Shown: piece after piece, positions 15,625-24,630 of the stretch
Layout: each line of letters starts with the position of its first letter
How positions within the stretch are numbered: the first letter of the stretch is position 1
From: Actinomycetota bacterium
GTDB lineage: Bacteria > Actinomycetota > Geothermincolia > Geothermincolales > RBG-13-55-18
Assembly (NCBI GenBank): GCA_040757835.1
Contig: JBFLWJ010000001.1
Span: 425,536-489,535, forward strand
DNA: 64,000 nucleotides
Direction of reading: 5' to 3'
The notes under the pieces: generated by a model
Told to the model about the DNA's origin: nothing
Databases searched by the model: none
The model's input: the letters and a program-made list of their open reading frames with translations, nothing else
Program-made: the position numbers and the translations under genes

Positions 15625-18123
15625 TCATCCCCCCGCGATGTCCGCTATCTTCCTGGTGAAATCGCCGATGATGAGGGCGGCGCGGGTGTCATTTTCCGCC
15701 TCACAGATGAGATGCAGCGAGGGTTCGTCGGGGTCGGGCAGGACGAGCAGCCATGCCCCTCCGTCCAGAAAGACCTTGATGCCGTCGATCAGCTCCAGGC
15801 TGCCCTCGCTCAGCTCCTCCACCAGGCGGCGCATGATCAGGCCCTTCTGTTCCCATGAGGCCGGGATCTCCACCGAGAGCATGTGGACGGCCGGCAGGCC
15901 ATCCACCAGCTCCGACAGCGGGACGTCGCGCAGGCTCAGGCTATCGAGGAGGATGGCTGTGCTGGCCATGGCGTCGTAGGTCGGGAGAAAGGAGGGGAAG
16001 ATGAACCCTCCGCTGCCCGCGCCGGCGAATATCACCCCTTCCTCCAGTGAGGCCCGCATGAGTTCGCCGCGGCTGACCTTGGTTCGGATGACCTCGTTAC
16101 CGCACCTGGCGGCGATCTCTTCGATCTGGGATGTCATGCTCACCGGCACGGCTATCTTCCCCCCGCGCCCGGTCTCGCACAGCAGCTTCACGAAGAGCAT
16201 GAGGGCCGCTTGGGGGTGTACCTGCCTCCCCAGGTCGTCCAGGAGGTACAACCTCTCCCCCGCGTTGTCCATGAGCACTCCCAGCTCGGCGTCTGAGGTC
16301 TTGACGATATGCGAGAGGTTCCTGAGGGCGGCGTTGAGCTCGTCCTGGTTAAGGGTGACCTTCTTTTCGTCGGTAAAGCTGTTGAGACTGAGGACGTCGC
16401 AGCCCATCTTGCCGAAGACCTGGGGCATTATGATACTGGTGCTCCCGAAGGCGTAGTCCACGGCCATACGGAAACGCCGCCGGTTGAGCCGCTCCAGGTC
16501 CAGCTCGGCCAGGAGCGAGGTCGTATACATCTCCAAGACGCGCGGAGGGAAATGGATCGCCCCGATCTCACCCATGAAGGCCCGCCTGAAATTGGCCTGG
16601 TAATAGACCTTCTCGATGTCCCGCTGCCTCGCCTCCGAGATGTCGATTCCCAGCTCGTCGAAGAAACGTATCTCGATGGACTGGGGGTCGAAGGCGGAGA
16701 TGCGCACGTCGATCCCGCCCATGGCCCTCTCGACGCCGATGGCGAAGCGGTTCACCGGTGATGGCGATACCTCTAGGTCGGCCGCGTTGACGCCGCAGGC
16801 ATTGAGGCCGGCGATGATCGCCCTCTTGACGGTGCGGGCGGCGCGTGAAGCGTCGCGGGAGGTCACCACGGTGGAGCCCAGGAGCAGGCCGGAGCCGTAG
16901 GCCATGGCGATACGCAGGGCCTGTTCCGGCGTGATGTCTATGTTCATGATCCCCGAGACTGCCTTCTTGCCGAAGAGCGTGCGCAGCCCCTTGGACTCCC
17001 AGACTATGCTGGTGTTCACGGTGGCGCCCGTCTCCACCGTCTTGAAGGGATAGATCTTGACGTCGTGATTGACGAGGGCATTCTCCCCTATAAGGCACTC
17101 GTCCCCGACCACCACGCCCTCCTCGAGACGGACGTTGCCCTTGAGATCACAGTTCTTCCCTACCACGCAGCCCCTGAGATGGGAGTTAGCGCCGATGTAG
17201 GAGTTGTCGTAGATGAGGGCGCGGTGTACGAAAGAGTCCTGCTTGACCACCACGTTGTGGCCCAGGGTGGTGTACTCTCTGATCACGGCGCCCTTCTCGA
17301 TCTTGCAGTGGTTGCCGAGGACCACGGGACCCCTGATCTCCGCGGTGTCCTCCACGTCCACCCCCTCACCCATCCATACGTTCTCCGCGATACGGAAACC
17401 CGGGGGGTCAATGAGCACCTTGCGGTCAAGGATGTCCTTGTGCGCGGCGATGTATTGCTCGAAATTGCCGATATCGCACCAGTAGCCGTCGGCGACATAG
17501 CCGTAAAGGGGCTCTCCCCGCGCGAGCAGCATGGGGAAGAGGTCCTTGGAGAAATCGAAGGACTGGCCGTCGGGTACGAGGTCGAGCACCTCCGGCTCGA
17601 GCACGTATATGCCGGTGTTGATGGTGTCGCTGAAGACCTGCCCCCAGTTGGGCTTCTCGAGGAAGCGCTCGATGCGCCCGCCCGAGTCGGTGACCACGAT
17701 GCCGAACTCCAGCGGGTTGTCCACCGGCACCAGGGTCAGGGTGGCCATGGCCCCGTTATGGCGGTGGAAATCGACCACCTTGGTGAGGTCTATGTCGGTG
17801 AGGGCATCGCCGCTGATGACCAGGAAGGTGCCGTCGATGAAGGCGGCGCTGTTCTTGACGCTCCCCGCGGTCCCCAGGGGCACGAACTCGGTGGAATAGG
17901 TTATGGAGGCGCCCCAGTCCCCGCCGTCGCCGAAATAGTTGCTGATGAGCGTGGGCAGGAACTGCAGGGTCACGATCATCTCCGTGAAGCCGTAGCGCGT
18001 GAGCAGGTTGACGATGTGCTCCATCATCGGGCGGTTGACCACGGGAAGCATGGGCTTGGGCTGGTTGCTGGTGAGGGGCCGCAGGCGTGTGCCCTGCCCT
18101 CCCGCCATGATCACCGCTTTCAT
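15625..18123 (-). CDS. Mannose-1-phosphate guanylyltransferase/phosphomannomutase-like fusion
   Basis: The 832-residue protein joins three parts: a nucleotidyltransferase (about 1-235; MKAVIMAGGQGTRLRPLT, VISGDALTDIDL), a left-handed beta-helix of hexapeptide repeats (about 250-370), and a phosphohexomutase-like region (about 380-832). Such fusions are annotated as sugar-1-phosphate guanylyltransferases feeding GDP-mannose or related glycan precursors. The mutase region lacks the usual TASHNP phosphoserine loop and reads TSRDASRAAR instead, so mutase activity may be altered or lost. ATG 18123 is placed behind GAGGAAGG; the GTG at 18147 is less likely. Confidence 0.88.
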   Translation of the reverse strand: MKAVIMAGGQGTRLRPLTSNQPKPMLPVVNRPMMEHIVNLLTRYGFTEMIVTLQFLPTLISNYFGDGGDWGASITYSTEFVPLGTAGSVKNSAAFIDGTFLVISGDALTDIDLTKVVDFHRHNGAMATLTLVPVDNPLEFGIVVTDSGGRIERFLEKPNWGQVFSDTINTGIYVLEPEVLDLVPDGQSFDFSKDLFPMLLARGEPLYGYVADGYWCDIGNFEQYIAAHKDILDRKVLIDPPGFRIAENVWMGEGVDVEDTAEIRGPVVLGNHCKIEKGAVIREYTTLGHNVVVKQDSFVHRALIYDNSYIGANSHLRGCVVGKNCDLKGNVRLEEGVVVGDECLIGENALVNHDVKIYPFKTVETGATVNTSIVWESKGLRTLFGKKAVSGIMNIDITPEQALRIAMAYGSGLLLGSTVVTSRDASRAARTVKRAIIAGLNACGVNAADLEVSPSPVNRFAIGVERAMGGIDVRISAFDPQSIEIRFFDELGIDISEARQRDIEKVYYQANFRRAFMGEIGAIHFPPRVLEMYTTSLLAELDLERLNRRRFRMAVDYAFGSTSIIMPQVFGKMGCDVLSLNSFTDEKKVTLNQDELNAALRNLSHIVKTSDAELGVLMDNAGERLYLLDDLGRQVHPQAALMLFVKLLCETGRGGKIAVPVSMTSQIEEIAARCGNEVIRTKVSRGELMRASLEEGVIFAGAGSGGFIFPSFLPTYDAMASTAILLDSLSLRDVPLSELVDGLPAVHMLSVEIPASWEQKGLIMRRLVEELSEGSLELIDGIKVFLDGGAWLLVLPDPDEPSLHLICEAENDTRAALIIGDFTRKIADIAGG

Positions 18124-18143
18124 GCCCGGACCTTCCTCGCCGC

Positions 18144-18827
18144 TCACGCCAGGTAGTCCATGACCAGTATGAGGGTCGCCTCGGGCAGGTCGTCAGGGGA
18201 GAGGTGCACGGGTACCTTCCCCACCCTCTCGACGGTTTCGAAATGCGAGACGAAGGGCCCCTCCGTCTCGATGGGAAAGGAGCAGGCGTCGTTGCGGAAG
18301 TGCATGGGTATGGCAATATGCGGCTCCAGGTCCTTTACCACCCGCGCGGCCTCATCCGGCGCGAGGGTGAAGAACCCCCCCACCGGGACGAAGATGACAT
18401 CGGCCCCCGCCAGCTCCCGTGCCAGCCCGCTGTCTGGAAGATGGCCGAGGTCGCCCAGGTGCACGAAGGTCAATCCCTGCATCTCCCAGCGGTAGACGAT
18501 GTTCGCCCCTCTCTCGGCGCCTCCCTGGGAGTCGTGATAGGTCGGGAAGCCGGATATGCGCACACCGCCGACTTCGCGGGGCGAGGGGTCGCGCACCACC
18601 AGCGGGTCTCCCTTGACCAGGCCGATGTTGGAGTGGTCGGCATGGTCGTGGCTGACGAGCACGATATCGGCGGCCACATTGGGGAGGGGGTAACCGACGT
18701 AGTCGGCGTACGGGTCCGTGACCAGCCGGTGCCCGGCGCCATCCTCCAGCATGAACATGGCGTGGCCCAGCCAGCTGACCCGCACCGCCCGCGTCAGGTC
18801 CTGCTCCTCGGTGTAGCGAGAGGACAT
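18144..18827 (-). CDS. Metallo-beta-lactamase-fold hydrolase (UlaG/RomA-like)
   Basis: The 227-residue protein has the metal-binding HDHADHS motif after a first strand VSWLGHAMFMLE, a later FVHLGDLGH, and a terminal PMHFRN. This layout matches the family of L-ascorbate-6-phosphate lactonase-like and YtkL-type hydrolases; the substrate is not predictable. ATG 18827 follows AGGAGGTGAGACC. It sits 20 bp before the guanylyltransferase fusion and is likely in the same operon. No signal peptide is seen, so it is cytoplasmic. Confidence 0.88.
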   Translation of the reverse strand: MSSRYTEEQDLTRAVRVSWLGHAMFMLEDGAGHRLVTDPYADYVGYPLPNVAADIVLVSHDHADHSNIGLVKGDPLVVRDPSPREVGGVRISGFPTYHDSQGGAERGANIVYRWEMQGLTFVHLGDLGHLPDSGLARELAGADVIFVPVGGFFTLAPDEAARVVKDLEPHIAIPMHFRNDACSFPIETEGPFVSHFETVERVGKVPVHLSPDDLPEATLILVMDYLA

Positions 18828-18928
18828 GGTCTCACCTCCTGAGCTATGGTTTTCAGCCGCCGCCCGCCCGGACCAGTCCCCCATTCATGCGAATACCGCC
18901 CGGGCAACACCGGCGTACGGAACGGCAG

Positions 18929-19543
18929 CTAGCCCTCCTCGCCGCTCTCGGTGCCGCCGGCCTTTAATGACTTTATTCCCCGCCGGATGTAGATGAAACC
19001 GCTGACGTACGAGAAGACGATACCCGCGCAGAAGACCACGAAACCGATGGGATCGACCTTGTCGAAGAAAGCTCCTCCCGCGGCCTCGGGCAGGTTCCAG
19101 GCGATGAACAGGCAGATGGCCACGAAGAGGAGGGCGGTGGCCGCCTTGCCCGTCCAGTGCACGGCCAGCTTCTCCCGCGCCTCCTTGTCCCGTATCCCGA
19201 TGAGCGGCGCTCCGGCGAGCATCAGCACGTCTCTGGCCACGATGAGCACGCCCATCCAGATTGGGAGAAAACCGCGCCACATCAGGGCGATGAGCACGGA
19301 GATTACCAGGAGGCGGTCAGCCAGCGGGTCGACGAGCTTGCCGAACTCGGAGATGGTGTTCGTGCGGCGCGCTATCTGCCCGTCGATGAAGTCGGTGGAG
19401 GCGGCGAAGATGAACACGCCCACCGCCCAGTAGTGGGCGGCGTCCACCGTCTCTTTGGACATGATGGATATGAGCCACAGTACCACCGGTATGAGGATGA
19501 TGCGCAGGCAGGTGAAGAAATTGGCTATATTCCTCTTGATCAA
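18929..19543 (-). CDS. pgsA: CDP-alcohol phosphatidyltransferase (phosphatidylglycerophosphate synthase-like)
   Basis: The 204-residue membrane protein has about five hydrophobic helices and the family motif D-G-x2-A-R-x8-G-x3-D-x3-D, seen as DGQIARR followed by FGKLVDPLADR. It transfers a phosphatidyl group from CDP-diacylglycerol to an alcohol, most often glycerol-3-phosphate, to begin phosphatidylglycerol synthesis. Assignment to PgsA rather than a cardiolipin or inositol enzyme rests on overall similarity and is moderate. The start is a TTG behind AAAGGAG. A terminator and tRNA gene lie just upstream on the same strand. Confidence 0.88.
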   Translation of the reverse strand: MIKRNIANFFTCLRIILIPVVLWLISIMSKETVDAAHYWAVGVFIFAASTDFIDGQIARRTNTISEFGKLVDPLADRLLVISVLIALMWRGFLPIWMGVLIVARDVLMLAGAPLIGIRDKEAREKLAVHWTGKAATALLFVAICLFIAWNLPEAAGGAFFDKVDPIGFVVFCAGIVFSYVSGFIYIRRGIKSLKAGGTESGEEG

Positions 19544-19574
19544 AGCGTGACTCCTTTCCTGCCGGCCCTTATAC

Positions 19575-19603
19575 GAAAAAGGGCGGAAGGTCTATCCCGC
19601 CCC
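19575..19603 (-). terminator. Rho-independent terminator after tRNA-Pro
   Basis: GGGCGGGA-TAGACC-TTCCGCCC followed by TTTTT on the minus strand lies just 3' of the tRNA. Confidence 0.8.
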
Positions 19604-19610
19604 TGTGGCC

Positions 19611-19688
19611 TGGTCGGGATGGCCGGATTTGAACCGGCGACCTCTTGACCCCCAGTCAAGCGCGCTAACCAAGCTGCGCCACATCCCG
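19611..19688 (-). tRNA. tRNA-Pro (anticodon GGG)
   Basis: On the minus strand the sequence folds as a cloverleaf: acceptor CGGGATG with CATCCCG, a D arm containing GCGCAGCTTGGTTAGCGC, an anticodon stem CTTGA/TCAAG enclosing the loop CTGGGGG (anticodon GGG), and a T arm with GGTTCAAATCC. The 3' CCA is encoded. It reads CCC and CCU proline codons, suiting the high GC content. It has its own promoter (19713-19741) and terminator (19575-19603). Confidence 0.96.
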
Positions 19689-19712
19689 TAAGTCTCTGCT
19701 TCCAGGTTTCTA

Positions 19713-19741
19713 ATTCTATAGACCGCAAACGACCTTTGCAA
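19713..19741 (-). promoter_or_regulatory. Promoter of the tRNA-Pro gene
   Basis: TTGCAA and TAGAAT are 17 bases apart on the minus strand, ending 24 bases before the mature tRNA 5' end. Confidence 0.55.
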
Positions 19742-19773
19742 CGACTCGGTTACGACTCGGTTACGACTCGGCT
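19741..19773. repeat. Three tandem copies of an 11-bp unit
   Basis: The unit acgactcggtt occurs twice exactly and a third time with one change (…ggct). Two further related 10-mers, accccgtgct and accccggtga, follow directly. The array lies between the cyclase stop and the tRNA promoter. Confidence 0.8.
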
Positions 19774-19794
19774 ACCCCGTGCTACCCCGGTGAT

Positions 19795-21936
19795 TCAGGA
19801 TCCGGCAGACCCATTGTCCTCCGCGGGATCGTAGAGGTTGACGCGGTTGCGCCCGCTCTGCTTCGCGCGGTAGAGGGCACGGTCGGCCATGTCGATGAGC
19901 TCGTCGCCCTCACGGGCATCGTCGGGGAGGTTGGCGACCCCGATGCTGACGGTGAGGTTGCCCCCCGGCTGGTCCTCCTCGTAAGGGAAGAGGTGCTCCT
20001 GGATGACGCGCCTGATACGCTCGGCCATGTGGTATGCTTCCTGCCTGCCCACCTCGGGGATGATCACCGAGAACTCCTCTCCGCCGTAGCGGAAGACGGT
20101 GTCGACGTCGCGCGTGTTCTGCTGCAGCAGCCCCGAGAGGATGCGCAGCACCTCGTCGCCGCGGGGATGGCCGTGCTGGTCGTTATATATCTTGAAGAAA
20201 TCGATGTCGAGCATGATGAAGGAGAGGGGGCGGCCGTAACGTATCGACCGCTTTACCTCCTCCGACATCACCCTCCTGAGGTACCTGATGTTGTAAAGGC
20301 CGGTGAGTTCGTCGGTGATGGCCAGGCGGTTGATCTCCTCGAAGAGCTGGGCGCTCTCCACCGCCAGGCCGATCTGCTCGCCGATGGCGTTGGCCAGGGT
20401 GGCGTCCTCCTCGTCGAAGGCGTTGTGATAACGGCTGGCCATGTGCAGGATGCCGTAGACCTTCTTGCCGGAGCGTATGGGCACACATAACACCGAACGT
20501 GTCTCCGGGTCCACCAGCATGTTGGGGCAGCGGGAATCGTTGCTCACGTCGGTGCTCAGGTAGGTGGCGTCGTGGCGCAATACGAAGCACCCGCTGACGG
20601 TCTCGAAGGGGTGGCTGAGGTGGCGGGCCATGTATTCCTCGCTGTAACCGAAGCTGCGCACCGTCTCCATGAGTTCCGTCTTGTGGTTGATAATGTTTAT
20701 TAGCGCCTTCTCCACCGCGAACAGGCCGCGGATGACGTCCAGGGCCAGGTTATATAGCTGGTCGAGGCCGGACACGGTGCTGATGGCATCGACGACCCTG
20801 ATGAGGCTGGTCAACTGGGCGACCTTCTCCTCGCTGCGGCGGTAGAGCAGGGCGTTGTCCAGGAAGACCGAGATATGTGGGGCCAGGAGCGCCGTCAGTT
20901 CGAGGTCGCTCTGCCTGAACCCCAGGCGGTCCAGCTTGTTGGCCAGCACGATGATGCCGATGCTCTTCCCCCTTGCTACCAGGGGGCAGGCCACGAGGTC
21001 GAAGACGTTGTAATCGGGGGCGAAAGGCAGGATCTTTATCTCGCCGGAGTGGCGCCGCGTCACCAGCACCGGCTTGGCCCTGAGAAAGCAGTCGGAGAGC
21101 ACGCCGGGATCGGACAGGCTCATCCGCAGCTGCGAGGTGCTGATGTAATCGAGGCCCAGCGAGGGCTGTTGGGCATCGAGGGTGTAAGCGGCCTCGTTGT
21201 ACAGAAACACCATGGCCACTTCCGCCTTGAGGACCTCGGCCATGCGCTGGGTGATCTCCTTGAGCACGTTATAGAGGGCAGGGCTCTTACTGGAGCTCTT
21301 GCTTATCTCGTAGAAGATCCTGAGGCGGTAACGGTCCTTGAGGATCAAGTCCACGATGAAGATGTTGATGAGGGTGGCCCCGACTATATATGAGTACCGC
21401 ACCAGCAGGGCCTGGGAGAGGTTGTAGCCGGGGGGAGTCTGGCTGTCCAGGAGCACTACGGCGGTGTACCCCGCCAGGCAGAGGACGCATGCGTAGGCTG
21501 CGCCGCGGTACCCGTCATAGATGCCGCCGATGAGTGGGACGGCGCCCAGGAAGAGGAAGGTGTAGCTCTCCACCCCTCCACAGAAATAGATGGTGGCGCT
21601 GAGGAAGAAGATGTCGCCAATGGCCACCAGCCATGCGTACGGCCCCCTGAGGCTCAGGTGATCGTGGAAGGAATAGCAGACGATGGCGTAGATGAAGTAG
21701 GCGGCCATGAGGATGTAGAGCGGGACGAAATCGACTTCCCCTCCCAGGGAGATATCCAGGTGCACCAGCTGGGTGATGGACAGCAGCAACAACGCGAATA
21801 TCGCCCGTAGCAGCAGTTCCCGCATGCGCGTGCCGCGCGTCTCCGACTTGTCGAGATCGGTTTCGTATATCATCCCCTGCCCGTCCTCGAGAAGACCACA
21901 AGCTGGCGCCGCAACCCGCCGGGTCGGCTTCTTCAT
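19795..21936 (-). CDS. Membrane diguanylate cyclase with two GAF domains (GAF-GAF-GGDEF)
   Basis: The 713-residue protein has about six membrane helices (about 40-200), a GAF-type domain (about 220-370), a second GAF domain (about 390-540) and a GGDEF domain (about 550-700). The active-site motif is intact as GGEEF, and R-D-V-D eight residues earlier fits the RxxD inhibitory site, so it should make c-di-GMP and be feedback-inhibited. Sensor input is unknown. It is the only c-di-GMP enzyme in the window and could supply the ligand of the RsiG-like protein. The start may be ATG 21873 (21 residues shorter); neither has a strong ribosome site. Confidence 0.9.
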   Translation of the reverse strand: MKKPTRRVAAPACGLLEDGQGMIYETDLDKSETRGTRMRELLLRAIFALLLLSITQLVHLDISLGGEVDFVPLYILMAAYFIYAIVCYSFHDHLSLRGPYAWLVAIGDIFFLSATIYFCGGVESYTFLFLGAVPLIGGIYDGYRGAAYACVLCLAGYTAVVLLDSQTPPGYNLSQALLVRYSYIVGATLINIFIVDLILKDRYRLRIFYEISKSSSKSPALYNVLKEITQRMAEVLKAEVAMVFLYNEAAYTLDAQQPSLGLDYISTSQLRMSLSDPGVLSDCFLRAKPVLVTRRHSGEIKILPFAPDYNVFDLVACPLVARGKSIGIIVLANKLDRLGFRQSDLELTALLAPHISVFLDNALLYRRSEEKVAQLTSLIRVVDAISTVSGLDQLYNLALDVIRGLFAVEKALINIINHKTELMETVRSFGYSEEYMARHLSHPFETVSGCFVLRHDATYLSTDVSNDSRCPNMLVDPETRSVLCVPIRSGKKVYGILHMASRYHNAFDEEDATLANAIGEQIGLAVESAQLFEEINRLAITDELTGLYNIRYLRRVMSEEVKRSIRYGRPLSFIMLDIDFFKIYNDQHGHPRGDEVLRILSGLLQQNTRDVDTVFRYGGEEFSVIIPEVGRQEAYHMAERIRRVIQEHLFPYEEDQPGGNLTVSIGVANLPDDAREGDELIDMADRALYRAKQSGRNRVNLYDPAEDNGSAGS

Positions 21937-22057
21937 CTTCCTGGAGACCCGCTCCGGGCTTACTACATCATATTATCAACCGCTATTACAGCCAATCCCC
22001 GGGTGCGAGCGCGTGGGGTATGGCGTATACGGGCAAGGGCGGAGAACGGGGCCGGCC

Positions 22058-23362
22058 TTAATCGCGGTCCTTCGCGGTGTCGGCGTAAGGCGCGAGCCGG
22101 TGCAGCGCCCCGGCGGGAATATCGGCGGTGATATGGTGGCCTTCCTCGTCGGACTCTATCTCCAGGACTTGCCCGACCCTGTAGATGAAGGCCAGCAACT
22201 CTCCCTCGTGATGCGGGATAACGGCGCGCACCACGCGGGATGACGACAGGTGCGCAGACATCCTCTCCAGCAGGTCGGGCAGGCCCTCGCCGCTGACAGC
22301 AGAAGTGAAGACCCCCCGGTGCAGCAGCCTGGCAAGGCGCTCGCGCTCACCCGCCGGCACCAGGTCGGCCTTGTTGAGGACATAGATGGTCGGGATGTCG
22401 CTGGCGCCGAGCTCCTCCAGCACCTCGCCCGTGGCATCTATTTTTCGCTTCAAGTCGGGCGATGAGGCGTCGATCACGTGCAGGAGTACGTCGGCTTCCC
22501 GGACCTCCTCCAGGGTCGACTTGAAGGCCTCGATGAGCTGGTGCGGCAGGTGGTCTATGAAACCGACGGTATCGGTTATCACCGCCTCCCTCCCCGCCGG
22601 CAGCACGATACGCCTGGTCACGGGGTCGAGGGTCGAGAAGAGCTGGTCCTCTACGACGACACCCGCCTGGGTGAGGGCGTTGAGCAGAGAGGACTTGCCG
22701 GCATTGGTGTAGCCCACCAGGGCGAAGGTGGATACGGCCTGGCGCTCTCGCCGCTTGCGCTTCACTTTCCTCACCAGCGATAGGTCCTTGAGTTCACGGT
22801 CCAGGGTCCTGATGCGGGTCTTGATGCGCCTGCGGTCCACCTCGAGCTTGGTCTCTCCGGGGCCCCTGGTGCCGATGCCTCCGCCCAGGCGGCTCAGTTC
22901 GACGCCCTTTCCGGCCAGGCGCGTGAGCCCGTAACGGAGCTGCGCCATCTCCACCTGAGCCTTGCCCTCCTTGGAGTGGGCATGCATCGCGAAGATATCG
23001 AGGATGAGGGCGGTGCGGTCCAGCACTTTGACCTGCAGTTCGTTCTCAAGGTTGCGTTGCTGTGACGGCGTGAGGTCCTGGTCGAACACCACCAGGTCGG
23101 CCCCGCTCGCGGCCACGGCCTCCGCCAACTCCTGCAGCTTTCCCCTGCCCACGAAGGTGGCCGCGTCCGGACGCGGACGCGCCTGCAGCAATGTCACCAC
23201 CACCTCCGCGCCCGCCGTCTCCGCCAGAGAGCTCAGCTCCGCGAGGCTCTCCTCCGCCGTATCCCGGGTGGCCTCTCCCCAGCGCAGCCCCACCAGGGCG
23301 GCTCGCTCCCTCTCCACGGCGGTGTCGGCCGCGCCCCTGCTATGGTATTCATCCATGCGCAT
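22058..23362 (-). CDS. hflX: GTPase HflX
   Basis: About 434 residues with the HflX N-terminal domain (VGRGKLQELAEAV, VVFDQDLTPSQQRNLE), the glycine-rich linker GIGTRGPGETKLE, and a GTPase domain with G1 GYTNAGKSSL, G3 DTVGFI and G4 NKAD. HflX binds the 50S subunit and rescues or splits stalled ribosomes. The frame is open further upstream; ATG 23362 is chosen for its GGCGGAG site and for matching the family start. A second ATG lies two codons later. It is followed by a DAP-pathway cluster upstream on the same strand. Confidence 0.95.
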   Translation of the reverse strand: MRMDEYHSRGAADTAVERERAALVGLRWGEATRDTAEESLAELSSLAETAGAEVVVTLLQARPRPDAATFVGRGKLQELAEAVAASGADLVVFDQDLTPSQQRNLENELQVKVLDRTALILDIFAMHAHSKEGKAQVEMAQLRYGLTRLAGKGVELSRLGGGIGTRGPGETKLEVDRRRIKTRIRTLDRELKDLSLVRKVKRKRRERQAVSTFALVGYTNAGKSSLLNALTQAGVVVEDQLFSTLDPVTRRIVLPAGREAVITDTVGFIDHLPHQLIEAFKSTLEEVREADVLLHVIDASSPDLKRKIDATGEVLEELGASDIPTIYVLNKADLVPAGERERLARLLHRGVFTSAVSGEGLPDLLERMSAHLSSSRVVRAVIPHHEGELLAFIYRVGQVLEIESDEEGHHITADIPAGALHRLAPYADTAKDRD

Positions 23363-23432
23363 CACGCTCCGCCGCTTTCGGTGCACGAGAGGTCCTGCGT
23401 GCCGGAGGGATACCGGGCTTCCCACGCCGCTA

Positions 23433-24593
23433 TCAGGAGAACGCCTGTTTGAGCCGGTCGACCCCTTCCAGGAGGCGCTGGTCAGGAAGGGTGAGCGAGA
23501 ACCTTACGAAACCCTCGCCCCGGGAGCCGTATGAGGACCCCGGCGCCACCACGATAGCGGCCTTATCAAGGAGTTCGCTGGCGAAAGCGCTTGAACTGAG
23601 ACCCGCCGGGGTCTTCATCCACACGTACAGGGTGGCCCTGGGCGGGGTCACCTCCCAACCGACGCTGCGCAGGCCTTCCACCAGGGTGTCGCGCCGGTGG
23701 CTGTAGACCTCGCGGTTGTGTCTTACGCAGTCCTGGGGGCCTTCTAGAGCGGCAACGGCAGCCAGTTGCACCGCGTCGAAAACGCCGGAATCGACATTCT
23801 CCTTGACCTTGGCGAAGGCCGCGATGACCTCCGCCCCGCCCACCGCGAACCCCACGCGCCACCCGGTCATGTTGTAGGTCTTGGACAGGGAATGGAACTC
23901 CACCGTCCTCTCCCTGGCCCCGGGTATCTCGAGGAGCGAGGGGGCGACGTAACCGTCGAAGGTTATCTCTGAATACGCAAGGTCATGGGCGATGATCACG
24001 TCGTACTTGCGGGCATAGAAGAGCAGCTCCTCGAAGAAGGCATGGTCGGCCACGGCCGCCGTGGGGTTGTTGGGGTAGTTGAGGAAGAGCAGCCGGGCCT
24101 CTCGCCAGACCTCTTCCGACACGGAGGAGAGGTCGGGCAGAAAACCCGCCTCCTCGCCCAGGGGCAACGCCTGCGGTATCCCCCCACAGAAGAGCGTGGA
24201 ACTGTTGTACACGGGGTATGCGGGGTCGGGGACCAGCGCCACGTCTCCGGGGTCCAGGAGGGCCAGGGGAAAATGCGCGATGCCCTCCTTCGAACCGATG
24301 AGGGTGAGGACCTCGGTACCCGGGTCCAGGGAGACGCCGAAGCGCCCCTCCACCCAGGCGGCGGCGGCTTCCCGGAAGCGGGGCATGCCCCGGTAGGAGG
24401 GATAACGGTGGTGTTCGGGTTTGCCGGCCTCCCGGCACAAGGCCTCGACGATATGGGGCGGCGTGGGAAGGTCGGGATCCCCGACGCCGAAGTTGATGAT
24501 GTCTACACCCTGGCTCCTCTTCTCCTCCACTCGCCGGTCTATCTCGGCGAAGAGGTAGGGCGGCAGCCCCTGCAGTCTCTTGGAAAGGTTCAA
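23433..24593 (-). CDS. dapL: LL-diaminopimelate aminotransferase-like PLP enzyme
   Basis: The 386-residue protein is a class I aminotransferase: PLP lysine in SLSKTYNMTGW, the NYPNNPT motif, and the terminal RFSLT arginine. It resembles the DapL group (NFGVGDPDLPTP near the start), which converts tetrahydrodipicolinate directly to LL-diaminopimelate. The adjacent dapF, 37 bp upstream, takes LL-DAP as substrate, supporting the call; other aspartate-type aminotransferases cannot be fully excluded. The start is a TTG at 24593 behind AAGGGAG; the longer open frame is shadow of dapF. Confidence 0.88.
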   Translation of the reverse strand: MNLSKRLQGLPPYLFAEIDRRVEEKRSQGVDIINFGVGDPDLPTPPHIVEALCREAGKPEHHRYPSYRGMPRFREAAAAWVEGRFGVSLDPGTEVLTLIGSKEGIAHFPLALLDPGDVALVPDPAYPVYNSSTLFCGGIPQALPLGEEAGFLPDLSSVSEEVWREARLLFLNYPNNPTAAVADHAFFEELLFYARKYDVIIAHDLAYSEITFDGYVAPSLLEIPGARERTVEFHSLSKTYNMTGWRVGFAVGGAEVIAAFAKVKENVDSGVFDAVQLAAVAALEGPQDCVRHNREVYSHRRDTLVEGLRSVGWEVTPPRATLYVWMKTPAGLSSSAFASELLDKAAIVVAPGSSYGSRGEGFVRFSLTLPDQRLLEGVDRLKQAFS

Positions 24594-24630
24594 GGCAACT
24601 CCCTTCGGCAGATCTTGCCCATAGTCTGGC

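Noticed and set aside
17065-18156. Long plus-strand open frame opposite the guanylyltransferase fusion
   Set aside because: It is fully antisense to a clearly homologous gene, has no ribosome site and a composition typical of a high-GC shadow frame.
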